Shown: positions 8,823-19,020 of the stretch, in pieces
How the letters are laid out: every line of letters starts with the position of its first letter
Numbering within the stretch: position 1 is the stretch's first letter
Assembly (NCBI RefSeq): GCF_900215505.1
Contig: NZ_LT907844.1
Location: 3,116,001 to 3,180,000 of the forward strand
DNA length: 64,000 nucleotides
Reading direction: 5' to 3'
Source: Cohaesibacter sp. ES.047
Lineage (GTDB): Bacteria; Pseudomonadota; Alphaproteobacteria; Rhizobiales; Cohaesibacteraceae
The notes under the pieces: model-generated
Told to the model about the DNA's origin: nothing
Databases searched by the model: none
Seen by the model: the letters and a program-made list of their open reading frames with translations, nothing else
Made by a program: the position numbers and the translations under genes

Positions 8823-9737
8823 TCAGTCCACCAGCCTGTAGCGCGCCGAAAGGGTAGGGGCTTCGTCAAGGCACACGACGCGCTCCTGCGCCATGAGATA
8901 CTCGAGCTGGGCGAACATCGACAGGCTGGCAGCGTCATGTAGGGATCGATCAACATCTCGATAGACCACCGCAACCATCTCCGCGATGGTCTCATCGCCC
9001 GCTGTGAGACGATCAACAAGCGCTGCTTCTCTTTGCACCCGGTGCGCCTTCAGTCCTGCAAGAAACGGTTTCGGGTCTTCAAGCACATCCCCGTGCCCCG
9101 GCCAGAATACCGGATCATTCCGCGCGATCAGGCGGTCCAGACTGGACATATAGTCTGCCATCGAGCCATCCGGCGGCGCAACAATCGAGGTGGACCAGGC
9201 CATGACATGATCGGCGGAAAACAGGCCCGTTCCATCCGTGAAGGCAAAGCACAGGTGGTTCATGGCATGGCCGGGTGTATGCAGAACGGTTAGCGCCCAC
9301 CCATCGCCGTTGATCTGGTCGCCATCCTTGATCTGATGATCAATGACAAGATCCCGGTCACTGGACGCGTCGAGTGCATTAACCTCGCCCAGATGCAACG
9401 GGCGGGAGTCGCGATGCGGCCCTTCTGCATAAATGGGGGCGCCGCAACGGTCCTGCAGCAATTTCGCGCCCGCCGAATGATCCGCATGGGTGTGGCTTAT
9501 CAGTATCTTGTCGATGCGTTCGCCTTTGGTGGCAGCAAGCAGCGCATCGATATGCACGCTATCCACAGGGCCGGGATCAAGCAGCATGACATCGCCTTCA
9601 CCGATTATGTAGCTGTTGGTGCCACAAAAGGTGAAGGGGCCGGGATTGTTGCACGTCACGCGCCGCACCCCCGGTGCCAATTCGATCGCGGAACCATGAT
9701 CGGTGAGGGGCGTGGTGTTGAACCTCAGCTTGGCCAT
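8823..9737 (-). CDS. Metallo-beta-lactamase-fold hydrolase (LACTB2-like)
   Basis: About 304 residues from the ATG at 9737 (MAKLRFNTTPL), the start that matches this family; an in-frame ATG at 9791 would add 18 residues. The zinc-binding HxHxDH motif appears as SHTHADHSAGA, followed by further metal ligands in HTPGHAMNHLC, SADHVMAW and WPGHGDVL. The C-terminal ~70 residues form the winged-helix tail of the LACTB2/BLACT group (hydrolases or nucleases). The substrate is unknown. The protein has no signal peptide and is probably cytoplasmic. Confidence 0.85.
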   Translation of the reverse strand: MAKLRFNTTPLTDHGSAIELAPGVRRVTCNNPGPFTFCGTNSYIIGEGDVMLLDPGPVDSVHIDALLAATKGERIDKILISHTHADHSAGAKLLQDRCGAPIYAEGPHRDSRPLHLGEVNALDASSDRDLVIDHQIKDGDQINGDGWALTVLHTPGHAMNHLCFAFTDGTGLFSADHVMAWSTSIVAPPDGSMADYMSSLDRLIARNDPVFWPGHGDVLEDPKPFLAGLKAHRVQREAALVDRLTAGDETIAEMVAVVYRDVDRSLHDAASLSMFAQLEYLMAQERVVCLDEAPTLSARYRLVD

Positions 9738-10218
9738 GAAATGTCGTTGCCTTTCAAATTTCGTCAGTCGCGTCTGGCGCGGTGATGCCATTTCCTATCA
9801 GATAACCCTATGCCCTTCAAATAGTGGTGTATTTTCATCTGCGCCGTACATTTATTCGATGTAAGACTAAATTGCGTAAATATGCTTAGGTACTATTAAT
9901 CAGAAAACCGCTTCGCTATTCTGCCTAGCATCAACCAATATTCAATTTGGGATGACTGGTTTTTGCCGCAAAAATATTGAACATGAGTCCAAATTTGAAA
10001 TCCGAAATAGTGTAAAGATCCAGACCTTTAATAAGTGAATGGAGTTTTGAGCAAGGGTGGTCGCTGTATTTAGTGTTTTGATGATTTGTACAAGCTTTGG
10101 TTTAATTGTCTTTTAACCTGGTGTGGCAAGGATAGAAGATAGTTGAGTCTCTTCTTTGTGAGCTATGGTTGGATAAAGAAAATTTTGATCATAACTATTT
10201 GTCAGGTGCTGCTTATCC
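9738..10218. other. AT-rich intergenic region between divergent genes
   Basis: About 480 bp between the metallohydrolase gene and the PAS gene. It is AT-rich, with no convincing small gene, hairpin or repeat. It must contain the promoters of both flanking genes. Confidence 0.5.
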
Positions 10219-10770
10219 ATGGGACAGTCAGTTTACGTTTCCGGTGTCGAAAGATACTTCGATGCAGATGACATCATCGTCAGCAAGACAGATCTCAAGG
10301 GGCGCCTGACCTACGCCAACCGTCTCTTTCTCGATCTATCCGGCTATACCGAAAAGGAAGTTCTGGGACAGCCTCACAGCATGATCCGACATCCTGAAAT
10401 GCCGCGCTGCATTTTCAAGGTGCTGTGGGGCGCGATAGAGACGGGCAATGAAATCTTCGCTTACGTCAACAATCGCTCCAAGAACGGAGACAATTATTGG
10501 GTCTACGCGCATGTCACGCCAAGCCTGAGTGTCGATGGTAAGGTGGTAGGGTATCACTCCAATCGCCGTGTTCCGGACCGCAAAATTCTGGAAAGCCACG
10601 TCTTTCCTCTCTATGCAAAATTAAAGTCGATTGAAGATAAGCATACCAATCGCAAGGATGGCCTGTTGGCAAGCGAAAAGGCCATGAACGAAATTCTGGT
10701 CGAAAAGGGCGTGGATTACACGGAGTTTATCGTCACTCTCGGTCAGCGCCGGCGACGCGGTTTTCGTTGA
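10219..10770 (+). CDS. Stand-alone Aer-type PAS domain protein
   Basis: 183 residues. Residues 18-125 form one PAS domain of the type found at the N-terminus of Aer-like chemoreceptors: LTYANRLFLDLSGYTEKEVLG, then IRHPEMP and a NGDNYWVYAHVTP segment. Such domains often bind FAD or heme. The C-terminal EKGVDYTEFIVTL helix resembles the natural end of short PAS proteins of this group, followed by an arginine-rich tail. There is no membrane span and no signalling output domain. It lies 68 bp before a soluble chemoreceptor gene and probably supplies its sensory input, but in a different reading frame. Confidence 0.85.
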   Translation: MGQSVYVSGVERYFDADDIIVSKTDLKGRLTYANRLFLDLSGYTEKEVLGQPHSMIRHPEMPRCIFKVLWGAIETGNEIFAYVNNRSKNGDNYWVYAHVTPSLSVDGKVVGYHSNRRVPDRKILESHVFPLYAKLKSIEDKHTNRKDGLLASEKAMNEILVEKGVDYTEFIVTLGQRRRRGFR

Positions 10771-10838
10771 CGTGGTGATGGCGGCAAACAGGGCAGGACT
10801 GTCACAACGACTTTAAGGATTTTTTGGGGTACGCATCT

Positions 10839-11999
10839 ATGAAATTTGGAAGCAAAAAGGCTTCGATCAGACAAGCCATTGAGGTCTGCAAAGCGGTTGC
10901 TCGTGGAGACTTCGAAGCCCGTATCCTGAATATTCCGGAGCGTGGTGAGACCGCTGAGTTGATGGATGCCATCAACGAAATGATCGACCGCACGGATGCC
11001 TACATCAGAGAATCCAAGGCCTGTCTGGACTATGTATCCAGAAACCAGCATTTTCGCCTGATTGCCGAAAAGGGCATGATCGGCAATTTCAAGTCCGCCG
11101 CAGAAAGCATCAACAAGGCGACCTACCAGATCAAGACACGTCACGATGGCTTTTGCGAAATGGGAGCACGGTTCGAAACCGATCTGGATACGATCATCAG
11201 AGATATGACCGCAATGATCAACGAGCTGCAGTCATCGTCCCAACAAGTGTCGAACGCCTCGAACAGCGCCAAGGAGCAGTCCCTCGTGGCAGCCTCCGGG
11301 GCGGAAGAGGCCTCAACCAACATGCAGTCTATCGCGTCCTCCGTGGAGCAACTGAGCGCTTCCATCGCCGAGATCAACACACAGGTTGTGACCAGCTCCG
11401 ACATTGCGCATCAGTCCGTTGACAAGTCGCGCGATATGAGCGGGGAAATCTCCGGTCTCGCCACCGCGTCGCAGGAAATTGGTGATGTCATTGCACTGAT
11501 ATCGGACATTGCCGCCCAGACCAACCTCTTGGCACTGAACGCGACCATTGAGGCAGCTCGGGCCGGGGAAGCGGGCAAGGGTTTTGCCATTGTTGCGCAA
11601 GAGGTCAAGAGCCTATCGACACAGACTGCAAACGCGACCGAGCAGATCGGCAAGCAGATCGACGGCATTCAGGCCGCCACATCGCGCGCTGTTCGGGCCA
11701 ACGATGAGATTTCCGCAACCATCGAAAGGGTGAGCGAGATTTCTGCTGCCATCGCGGCGGCCGTTGAAGAGCAGAGCTCGGCAACGCGGGAAATCGCCAA
11801 CAATGTGGAAGAGGCAGCCAACGGCACGAGGCATGTCAGCTCCGGCATCACCGAAGTGAATGAAGCGACCGCAGCGACCGAAGAAACAGCGAAGAACGTC
11901 CTGACAGTTGCCGAGCGTATGGCCGAAAAGGAAGAAAGCCTTGATACCCTGCGCAAGGAATTGCTCGAGTTCCTCGTCGAGGTGCGCCGGGTCGGATAG
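10839..11999 (+). CDS. Soluble methyl-accepting chemotaxis protein
   Basis: 386 residues from the ATG at 10839 ([12 protein letters not shown]); a TTG at 10824 with an AAGGA site is an alternative start. An N-terminal HAMP-like segment (about 10-115, with RGDFEARI and [18 protein letters not shown]) leads into a long MCP helical hairpin whose tip carries the conserved [20 protein letters not shown] region, broken by no gap. There is no membrane span and no ligand domain of its own. It should bind CheA/CheW in a cytoplasmic array. The adjacent PAS protein is the obvious candidate sensor. A strong terminator follows. Confidence 0.9.
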   Translation: MKFGSKKASIRQAIEVCKAVARGDFEARILNIPERGETAELMDAINEMIDRTDAYIRESKACLDYVSRNQHFRLIAEKGMIGNFKSAAESINKATYQIKTRHDGFCEMGARFETDLDTIIRDMTAMINELQSSSQQVSNASNSAKEQSLVAASGAEEASTNMQSIASSVEQLSASIAEINTQVVTSSDIAHQSVDKSRDMSGEISGLATASQEIGDVIALISDIAAQTNLLALNATIEAARAGEAGKGFAIVAQEVKSLSTQTANATEQIGKQIDGIQAATSRAVRANDEISATIERVSEISAAIAAAVEEQSSATREIANNVEEAANGTRHVSSGITEVNEATAATEETAKNVLTVAERMAEKEESLDTLRKELLEFLVEVRRVG

Positions 12000-12023
12000 A
12001 AAATAATGTGGTGGGTGCAAGAA

Positions 12024-12054
12024 AAAACGGCGCTACACACTGTAGCGCCGTTTT
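12024..12054. terminator. Bidirectional terminator between the MCP and pgm genes
   Basis: A perfect 14-bp stem (12024-12037 with 12041-12054) with a 3-nt loop is bordered by an A-tract on the left and a T-tract on the right. It can terminate the chemoreceptor transcript on the plus strand and pgm on the minus strand. Confidence 0.92.
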
Positions 12055-12078
12055 GCTGTTTTCAGATCTTAGGCCGGA

Positions 12079-13749
<1,671 letters not shown>

Positions 13750-13876
13750 TCACATTGCAAAGCGAACATAGATTTGAATCAAATTGGAGACGAAGAAATG
13801 CATTTTATCGCCTCTTTGGGGGTGAGAATGCGAAGTTTTTGTAATGCAAACCCGACAAACTCAAAGCGGGGTGGCT

Positions 13877-14839
13877 CTAGATCAGGAGCCAGCCAGTTGG
13901 ACAAATGTCGTCAATGAAGTGATTTTGCATCTTTGAACGCGAAAACCAGTTGCGTGGCGCAATCACATGTTTACTCGGAGACGGATTGAGCCACGCTCCC
14001 CACCAGCTAAATGTGCTGTTGGCCACGATATGATGATTGCAAAGGGTCATCAATGCCAAATCATGGGCGCGTTCCTGACCTTCAGGCATCAGGCGACGGG
14101 GCCAGTGATCCGTCAATTTCTTCGCGGCGTCCTGATCGTCGCTGAGAATAAGGAATTGACACTCTGGAACAAGTTGCTCAATGAGTGCACGCGCCCGTTC
14201 GTAGTAGGAAGCATCAAGAATGCCGAAGTCCTTCAAATTCTCCGGGTTATTGAGATAATCTCCTCGCCGGATGTGGACTGACGCCGTCGGTCGCGTTTGC
14301 ATGTCCGCGAGCAGCCCGGTATCCAATTCCTCATGGAGATAGGCAAGCGAGAATTCCTGCCGGATTGCTTCGCTGTAATCACTGAAATAGCGCTCTGAGG
14401 AGAAGTTTCCTTGCAGACAGCAGCCCGGTGAGATCGTCTCGATATCGGGATTGTAGGCAGAGCTCATATCGACGAAACTGGTGCCCGGCCAAAGGTCTAT
14501 CAGTGACAAGCCTTTTGGTTCCCTCTTGATCAGTCGAATGAGTTTTCGAGACCTATTGCGTTGTTCTATACGCCAGATTTTTGCGCTGATCGGGAAGATA
14601 TCAAGACCAAACTCGGTGTGGGCAATTTTGTTCGCTGATTTGACGAAGAGGACCAGATCAAGGCCGAGCCTTTTGGCTTGCGCAAACCCGGCTGCGTAGA
14701 AGAACATCTGGTTGCCAAGACCGGCATTGATCTGGGAGCAAATGTAATTTTGGACCGAATCCTGATCGATATCCACCTGCTCCATATCGGCAAGGCAGGT
14801 CGGGCGGCGGGCATGGGTACCATGATTCACAGTGAGCAT
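13877..14839 (-). CDS. GT11 family alpha-1,2-fucosyltransferase-like glycosyltransferase
   Basis: 320 residues, with a possible shorter start at 14785. The GT11 motifs are recognisable: an N-terminal INAGLGNQMFFYAAGFAQAK segment, the GDP-binding HIRRGDY around residue 190, and the C-terminal NSTFSWWGAWLNP motif. Members transfer fucose from GDP-fucose to galactose in O-antigens or capsules. No fucose-synthesis genes or other polysaccharide genes are adjacent, so the acceptor is unknown and it may be an orphan decoration enzyme. No membrane span is seen. Confidence 0.8.
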   Translation of the reverse strand: MLTVNHGTHARRPTCLADMEQVDIDQDSVQNYICSQINAGLGNQMFFYAAGFAQAKRLGLDLVLFVKSANKIAHTEFGLDIFPISAKIWRIEQRNRSRKLIRLIKREPKGLSLIDLWPGTSFVDMSSAYNPDIETISPGCCLQGNFSSERYFSDYSEAIRQEFSLAYLHEELDTGLLADMQTRPTASVHIRRGDYLNNPENLKDFGILDASYYERARALIEQLVPECQFLILSDDQDAAKKLTDHWPRRLMPEGQERAHDLALMTLCNHHIVANSTFSWWGAWLNPSPSKHVIAPRNWFSRSKMQNHFIDDICPTGWLLI

Positions 14840-14945
14840 TCGTCGCCTTCGGCAGGTCTTGAGGATTATTCAATTCCTAGCGTATCTGGTCACCTCTGTC
14901 CACCTTCTGAGACGGGTCGCCGAATGTGCGCCCAGCGCGTATCAA

Positions 14946-15839
14946 TCAACGCGATCGGCGGCTGTTGAGCGCTATGCCCACAGCAATACATGCAATCCCC
15001 AGAATATGGAAGCTTTGAAGACGCTCACCCAGAAAGATGAAGGCGAGAATAGCAACCCAGCCCGGCATCAGATGGATGGCCACGCCAGCCTTTGCCGGTC
15101 CAATCAGACTGACGCCGCGATTGTAGCTGGCAAAGGCCAGAAGCGAGGCAATGAACGTCAAATATGCGATTGTCACGAGCGACAGCGGGCTGATGGGCAT
15201 CGGTTTGAAAACAAGACTCTCCCAAATGTAGAATGGTAGCAAGAGAATTGCGCCCGTGCCTGTGATCAGCGTCAGCATGACCAGCGGATCCAGATCGTCA
15301 GGGCGCATTTTTACTGTGATAGAATAGCCCGCCCAGACAAGCGCCGCTGCAAGCATCCAGAGATCGCCAACCCTGAACGTCACCTCCAGCAATCGCGCCA
15401 AATTGCCATTGGTGATCACGATCGCGACCCCGATAAACGAGATGATGATGCCTGTGATCTGTGACCAGCCGATCCGGTCCTTGAGGAAAAGCACCGAAAA
15501 CAGCGCCATCAGCGCTGGGCTGGTTGCGAGTATGAGTGTGACGTTGATTGCTGTGGTGGTCTGAAGAGCATAATATTGCAAGGAATTGAACGTGGCGATG
15601 CCAAGCGCCGACATTACGAGCAACAGCTTCCACTCTCGCTTGATGATCGGCAAATTGGCCGGAAACTTCGGCGCGGTGAAAAACAGCAATACCAGACAGC
15701 ACAGGAACCAGCGCCAGAATGACATGCCCAGAGGCGGCAAGTCGGCGCGGACGGCGCGCCCGATGACGATATTGCCGCTCCAAGCCAGCGTTGCTGTGGC
15801 AAGAAGAGCGAAGGCGAGGATGGTCTGATTGGTCTTCAT
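14946..15839 (-). CDS. EamA-family (DMT superfamily) transporter
   Basis: 297 residues from the ATG at 15839 (MKTNQTILAFALL), where the hydrophobic core starts; a longer frame reaches 15971 but its extra residues are polar and unlike the family. About ten transmembrane helices are arranged as two EamA repeats; the characteristic ATLAWSGNIVIGRAV and FLGERLQSFHILG segments are visible. Members export amino acids or other metabolites. The substrate is unknown. Confidence 0.88.
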   Translation of the reverse strand: MKTNQTILAFALLATATLAWSGNIVIGRAVRADLPPLGMSFWRWFLCCLVLLFFTAPKFPANLPIIKREWKLLLVMSALGIATFNSLQYYALQTTTAINVTLILATSPALMALFSVLFLKDRIGWSQITGIIISFIGVAIVITNGNLARLLEVTFRVGDLWMLAAALVWAGYSITVKMRPDDLDPLVMLTLITGTGAILLLPFYIWESLVFKPMPISPLSLVTIAYLTFIASLLAFASYNRGVSLIGPAKAGVAIHLMPGWVAILAFIFLGERLQSFHILGIACIAVGIALNSRRSR

Positions 15840-15985
15840 CGGATGCACTTGACGAGAGGTGCCGGCAAATGCCGGAGAAAGGGGAGGCTTCAATTCCTTT
15901 ACACACTTTGAACCCGGGCAAAAGCGTAAAAACACGCCTGCAGGCGCATCCCGGACGAAAAGTCCGTGCAAACCGGGCGCGCAGC

Positions 15986-16948
15986 CTACTGGGCCAGCAT
16001 CCAGTTCAGCGTGTCGCGCCAGTCAACCATCCGGATCGGCGTGCCGTGTTTGCCGGTCTTGAAGAGGGCCAGTCGGATTGGATAGCCGGGTTTGAGGCTC
16101 TTCACCGTCTCGAAAAAATCAAGCTGGCTTTTCCAGGGGAAGGCGCTATCCCATGTGCCATGCCCGATATAAAGAGGAATGGCATTGTCGGCCGATTGAA
16201 AGGCAGGAGAGGAGAAAAGAGAATCATTGCGCGCGACCCCCAGCAACAAGAGCCCATCCAGCATCGGCGACATATGCGCATCGGACAGAAGCCGCCAGCA
16301 AATCTCTCCCCCCATGGAGCCGCAGGCAACAAAGACGCGTGCGGCTGGTGACTTGGCTTTCTGGCTCAGGATGAGAGCCTTGATCTCCTCTGTGCCCCGG
16401 TATCCAAAGTCCGAGAAATCAGGCGAGATATAAAGCCCGCTGTTTCGCGCCATCAGGTTCTTGATGCGATTGAAATTCCCGCCAAAGCTCCAGTCGTCGA
16501 TGCCCTGATGCCGATTGCCACCCTTGCCATGAAGGTAGACAACGATAATGTTCGCGCCGCCATCGGTGTTCCCGACCGCTTCATATTTCAGGCCGCGCCC
16601 GTTCACGCTAAACCCGCGGCTCACTCGGCTGCGGCCCGGCTTGAACGAGACATAGTAGCTCTTCACCTTGCGAACCGGGACTTCATCCCGTTCATTGATG
16701 TCGCGTGCGACGTCGTAATCCACGAGAACGAGGTCGCCTCCATACTTGCTTTCAAGGATGCCGGGATAGCGGAACAGGCGATCCTTGTAGGACGAGAGGC
16801 GAAGCGCATGGCCGGGAGTGGCGGTTGCGATGACCGCAAAGCATGCGATCAAAAGGGCGGCTAGAACGGAAGAAAGAGAGCATCCCGTGACGAGCCGTAA
16901 GCCGGTCCGGAGCAGTGTGCGGACAGGCCGCGCAGAAACGAAGATCAT
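15986..16948 (-). CDS. Exported or membrane-anchored alpha/beta hydrolase
   Basis: 320 residues. A hydrophobic segment around residues 28-46 ending in GHA looks like a signal sequence or anchor. The rest reads as an alpha/beta hydrolase: oxyanion loop YLHGKGGNRH, nucleophile elbow CGSMGGE (GxSxG), acid candidate in GHGTWDSAF, and histidine candidate in TGKHGTPIRMVDW. The start overlaps the stop of the MATE gene by 4 bp (ATGA), so the two are coupled. I do not recognise a specific substrate class. Activity in the periplasm next to an exporter is inference. Confidence 0.7.
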   Translation of the reverse strand: MIFVSARPVRTLLRTGLRLVTGCSLSSVLAALLIACFAVIATATPGHALRLSSYKDRLFRYPGILESKYGGDLVLVDYDVARDINERDEVPVRKVKSYYVSFKPGRSRVSRGFSVNGRGLKYEAVGNTDGGANIIVVYLHGKGGNRHQGIDDWSFGGNFNRIKNLMARNSGLYISPDFSDFGYRGTEEIKALILSQKAKSPAARVFVACGSMGGEICWRLLSDAHMSPMLDGLLLLGVARNDSLFSSPAFQSADNAIPLYIGHGTWDSAFPWKSQLDFFETVKSLKPGYPIRLALFKTGKHGTPIRMVDWRDTLNWMLAQ

Positions 16949-18282
16949 TCAGATATCCGGGTGTCGGTGGTGCGGGACAATTTTCGCCACATGATACCGG
17001 CTCTGATCGTTTCTTCAAGCAAAAGCACGCTGAAAGCCACATAGATAGACAGGTCGAACGACAAGGTCAGAACAAGCAGAAGGGGCAGGCCAACCCCCCA
17101 TTGTAAACCGACTTGAACCCGCGTCACCCAGCGTGGCCAACCGGTTGCCCGAAGGATAGCGCCGATCGTCACCGATATTGTGCGGATAATCACCATACAT
17201 CCGGCAAACGGAATGAGCAGCATGAAATTGATCCGTACAGCGCTTGAGATGTGCCAGCTCACACCGCCGACTACCAGTGTCACGCCAACAAAGATCAGCG
17301 CAAGGCGCGGCGCGAGTATCTTGAGCGCCTTGAGGATTGCACCAATGGTATTGTCCAGCTTGCGGCTGCCCGAGGGCAAATCAGCACAAGAGATGGTGGC
17401 CGAAAGCGCCACGGCCCGCCCCAGAACATTAGACACCGACAGCCAGGGAACCATCAATGCAAGGGCTGCAAAGGACAGATAGGGCAACTGCGAGAACAAC
17501 AGATTATAGGCTTGCGAGCCCACGATCAGCGAAGCGACGTTGAGGGTCACCGGCACAAGGATCGTTCGTTCAGATTGCGGATCGATTGATGTCCGTCCGA
17601 CATCCTGTTGGCGGAAATCGATGACCGTGAGGCCGATCAGATAGCAAAGACGGGCGCTCTGGCTGACAAGTGTCGCCACGGCCGCGCCTTTGACGCCCAA
17701 TTCCGGCGCTCCGAACCAACCATAGATCAAAAGCGCATTGAGAATGACGTTGATCGGCAGCTCGATGATATAGCCTTTGAGTTCTCTCTTGGCCTGCCGC
17801 CTGACGTCAAATGAAAGGGAAAGAAGATAGGCGGCAAAACTGATCGGCAAGCCATAGACCATCAGTTCGAGATAGCGCTTGGCGGCAAAGCCGACGCCAG
17901 ATGTGGTCGCCAGATGATCGACCAGAAAATTGATATTGAAGCGGAACAGGAGCACAAGAACGAGGCTGCATGCCAGTCCGAGTGCCAGAATGCGAAACAG
18001 TCGGCTGTAGAACAGCGCGGTGTCCCCGGCTCCGAAGGCGCGCGTCAAAAGGATTTGTGCGGCTGATCCCATGCCGAACAAAAGCGCCATGAAAACCCCG
18101 TAGAGCCCGGCGCACAGACCAAGGCCTGCAAGTGTTTCGTCACCGACAGGCGCCACCATGTTGGCATCGATGAGAATCGCAGAAGTGGCCAGCAGCCCTG
18201 AAAGCGACAGATACCCGGCGAGCCGCAGGATCGACGGAGTGCCACGATCAAAGAGATCTTGTGGGGGGGAGGCGTTTGTCAC
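16945..18282 (-). CDS. MATE-family multidrug/toxin efflux transporter
   Basis: 445 residues with about twelve hydrophobic helices in two similar halves. The N-terminal LAGLGLCAGLYGVFMALLFG region and the central duplicated segment fit the MATE (MatE) family, which exports cationic or weakly acidic compounds in exchange for sodium or protons. The 4-bp overlap with the downstream hydrolase suggests a joint role, perhaps processing and export of one compound, which is inference. Confidence 0.87.
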   Translation of the reverse strand: MTNASPPQDLFDRGTPSILRLAGYLSLSGLLATSAILIDANMVAPVGDETLAGLGLCAGLYGVFMALLFGMGSAAQILLTRAFGAGDTALFYSRLFRILALGLACSLVLVLLFRFNINFLVDHLATTSGVGFAAKRYLELMVYGLPISFAAYLLSLSFDVRRQAKRELKGYIIELPINVILNALLIYGWFGAPELGVKGAAVATLVSQSARLCYLIGLTVIDFRQQDVGRTSIDPQSERTILVPVTLNVASLIVGSQAYNLLFSQLPYLSFAALALMVPWLSVSNVLGRAVALSATISCADLPSGSRKLDNTIGAILKALKILAPRLALIFVGVTLVVGGVSWHISSAVRINFMLLIPFAGCMVIIRTISVTIGAILRATGWPRWVTRVQVGLQWGVGLPLLLVLTLSFDLSIYVAFSVLLLEETIRAGIMWRKLSRTTDTRISE

Positions 18283-18385
18283 GGGTTTTGATGAGACCTT
18301 GCAACGTCAATTGGCTTGCGTGAGCAGGACATTAGGATAAATTGGCTGCGATTCCAATGTTCAAAACAATAAGGTCGGAGCGATC

Positions 18386-18574
18386 GTGTCTCACATAGCC
18401 ATAACCAGTCCCTTTGTCGGGATGACCGTTCTCGTGATCTTCGTGATCGCAGGCAAGGTTTTCAGAGACAACTGGAAGCTGGGAGGGGCGCATTGGAAGC
18501 GGAATTGCTGGCTGAGCGGTCTGGTCGCAGCAGCCTGCTTTGGTGTTCTGGCCTTTGTCCCCTTCTTGCCGTGA
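18386..18574 (+). CDS. Small putative membrane protein, 62 residues
   Basis: Starts at a GTG at 18386 with a GGAG ribosome site 6 nt upstream. Two hydrophobic segments (about 8-25 and 42-60) are joined by a short basic and aromatic loop (KVFRDNWKLGGAHWKRNCW), giving a plausible two-span hairpin protein. I do not recognise the family. It sits alone between the MATE and nqrM genes and is convergent with nqrM. The open frame on the other strand here is arginine-rich and looks spurious. Confidence 0.5.
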   Translation: MSHIAITSPFVGMTVLVIFVIAGKVFRDNWKLGGAHWKRNCWLSGLVAAACFGVLAFVPFLP

Positions 18575-18708
18575 TCGGGTGTCCATCACAATGGCACGAC
18601 AGCAACGAAGTACTAGCAACGAAGTATAAGCGTCATGGCCGCGAGCTGCACGCCCGCGACGCTCCATCTGCCAGATAGCTCCAAAAAGCCGAGGCGAGGG
18701 GGATACGA

Positions 18709-18978
18709 TCAGGCCTTGCCTGCCGACCCTTCCATGGCCGCTTCGCGTTCGAGCTTCTCGCGCATCGCTTTCTTGCGGGGGCATTCGCCATTGAGGCGAT
18801 CTTTCAACGGGCTGTCCTTGTCGACAGCCGAGCCGCAAATCAGGCAGTGATCGGCATCGGAAATGGCATTCAGGCCACCGCAGGAGCCGGCGATTGGCTT
18901 GCGCTTGAACATCACGCCCACGGCCATGCCGGACATGACCACCAAAAAGGCGAAGAATGCGATCAGAAAGGTTTCCAT
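18709..18978 (-). CDS. nqrM: Na+-NQR maturation factor NqrM
   Basis: 89 residues. One N-terminal membrane span (4-23) is followed by the family signature KPIAGSCGGLNAI and four cysteines (C33, C45, C48, C66). This matches NqrM (formerly DUF539), a small membrane protein required to insert iron into the Cys cage between NqrD and NqrE during assembly of the sodium pump. It lies 42 bp downstream of apbE in the same direction and beside nqrABCDEF, as expected. The C-terminal tail is charged and somewhat longer than in short homologues. Confidence 0.9.
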   Translation of the reverse strand: METFLIAFFAFLVVMSGMAVGVMFKRKPIAGSCGGLNAISDADHCLICGSAVDKDSPLKDRLNGECPRKKAMREKLEREAAMEGSAGKA

Positions 18979-19020
18979 TGGACTGTTCCTTCGTTACCCG
19001 GCTTCAAGGGCCGGGGTGTC

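Noticed and set aside
10219-11999. A single chemoreceptor gene broken by a frameshift
   Set aside because: The PAS protein has a natural family-like C-terminus and the MCP has its own ribosome site and start, so two genes are more likely.
18601-18626. 12-bp direct repeat AGCAACGAAGTA with a 14-bp period
   Set aside because: Two copies only, in a short non-coding gap, with no further structure; probably a chance slippage product.
18332-18838. 168-codon minus-strand frame between the MATE and nqrM genes
   Set aside because: Arginine-rich, overlaps the 3' end of nqrM and the better-supported 62-residue membrane protein.
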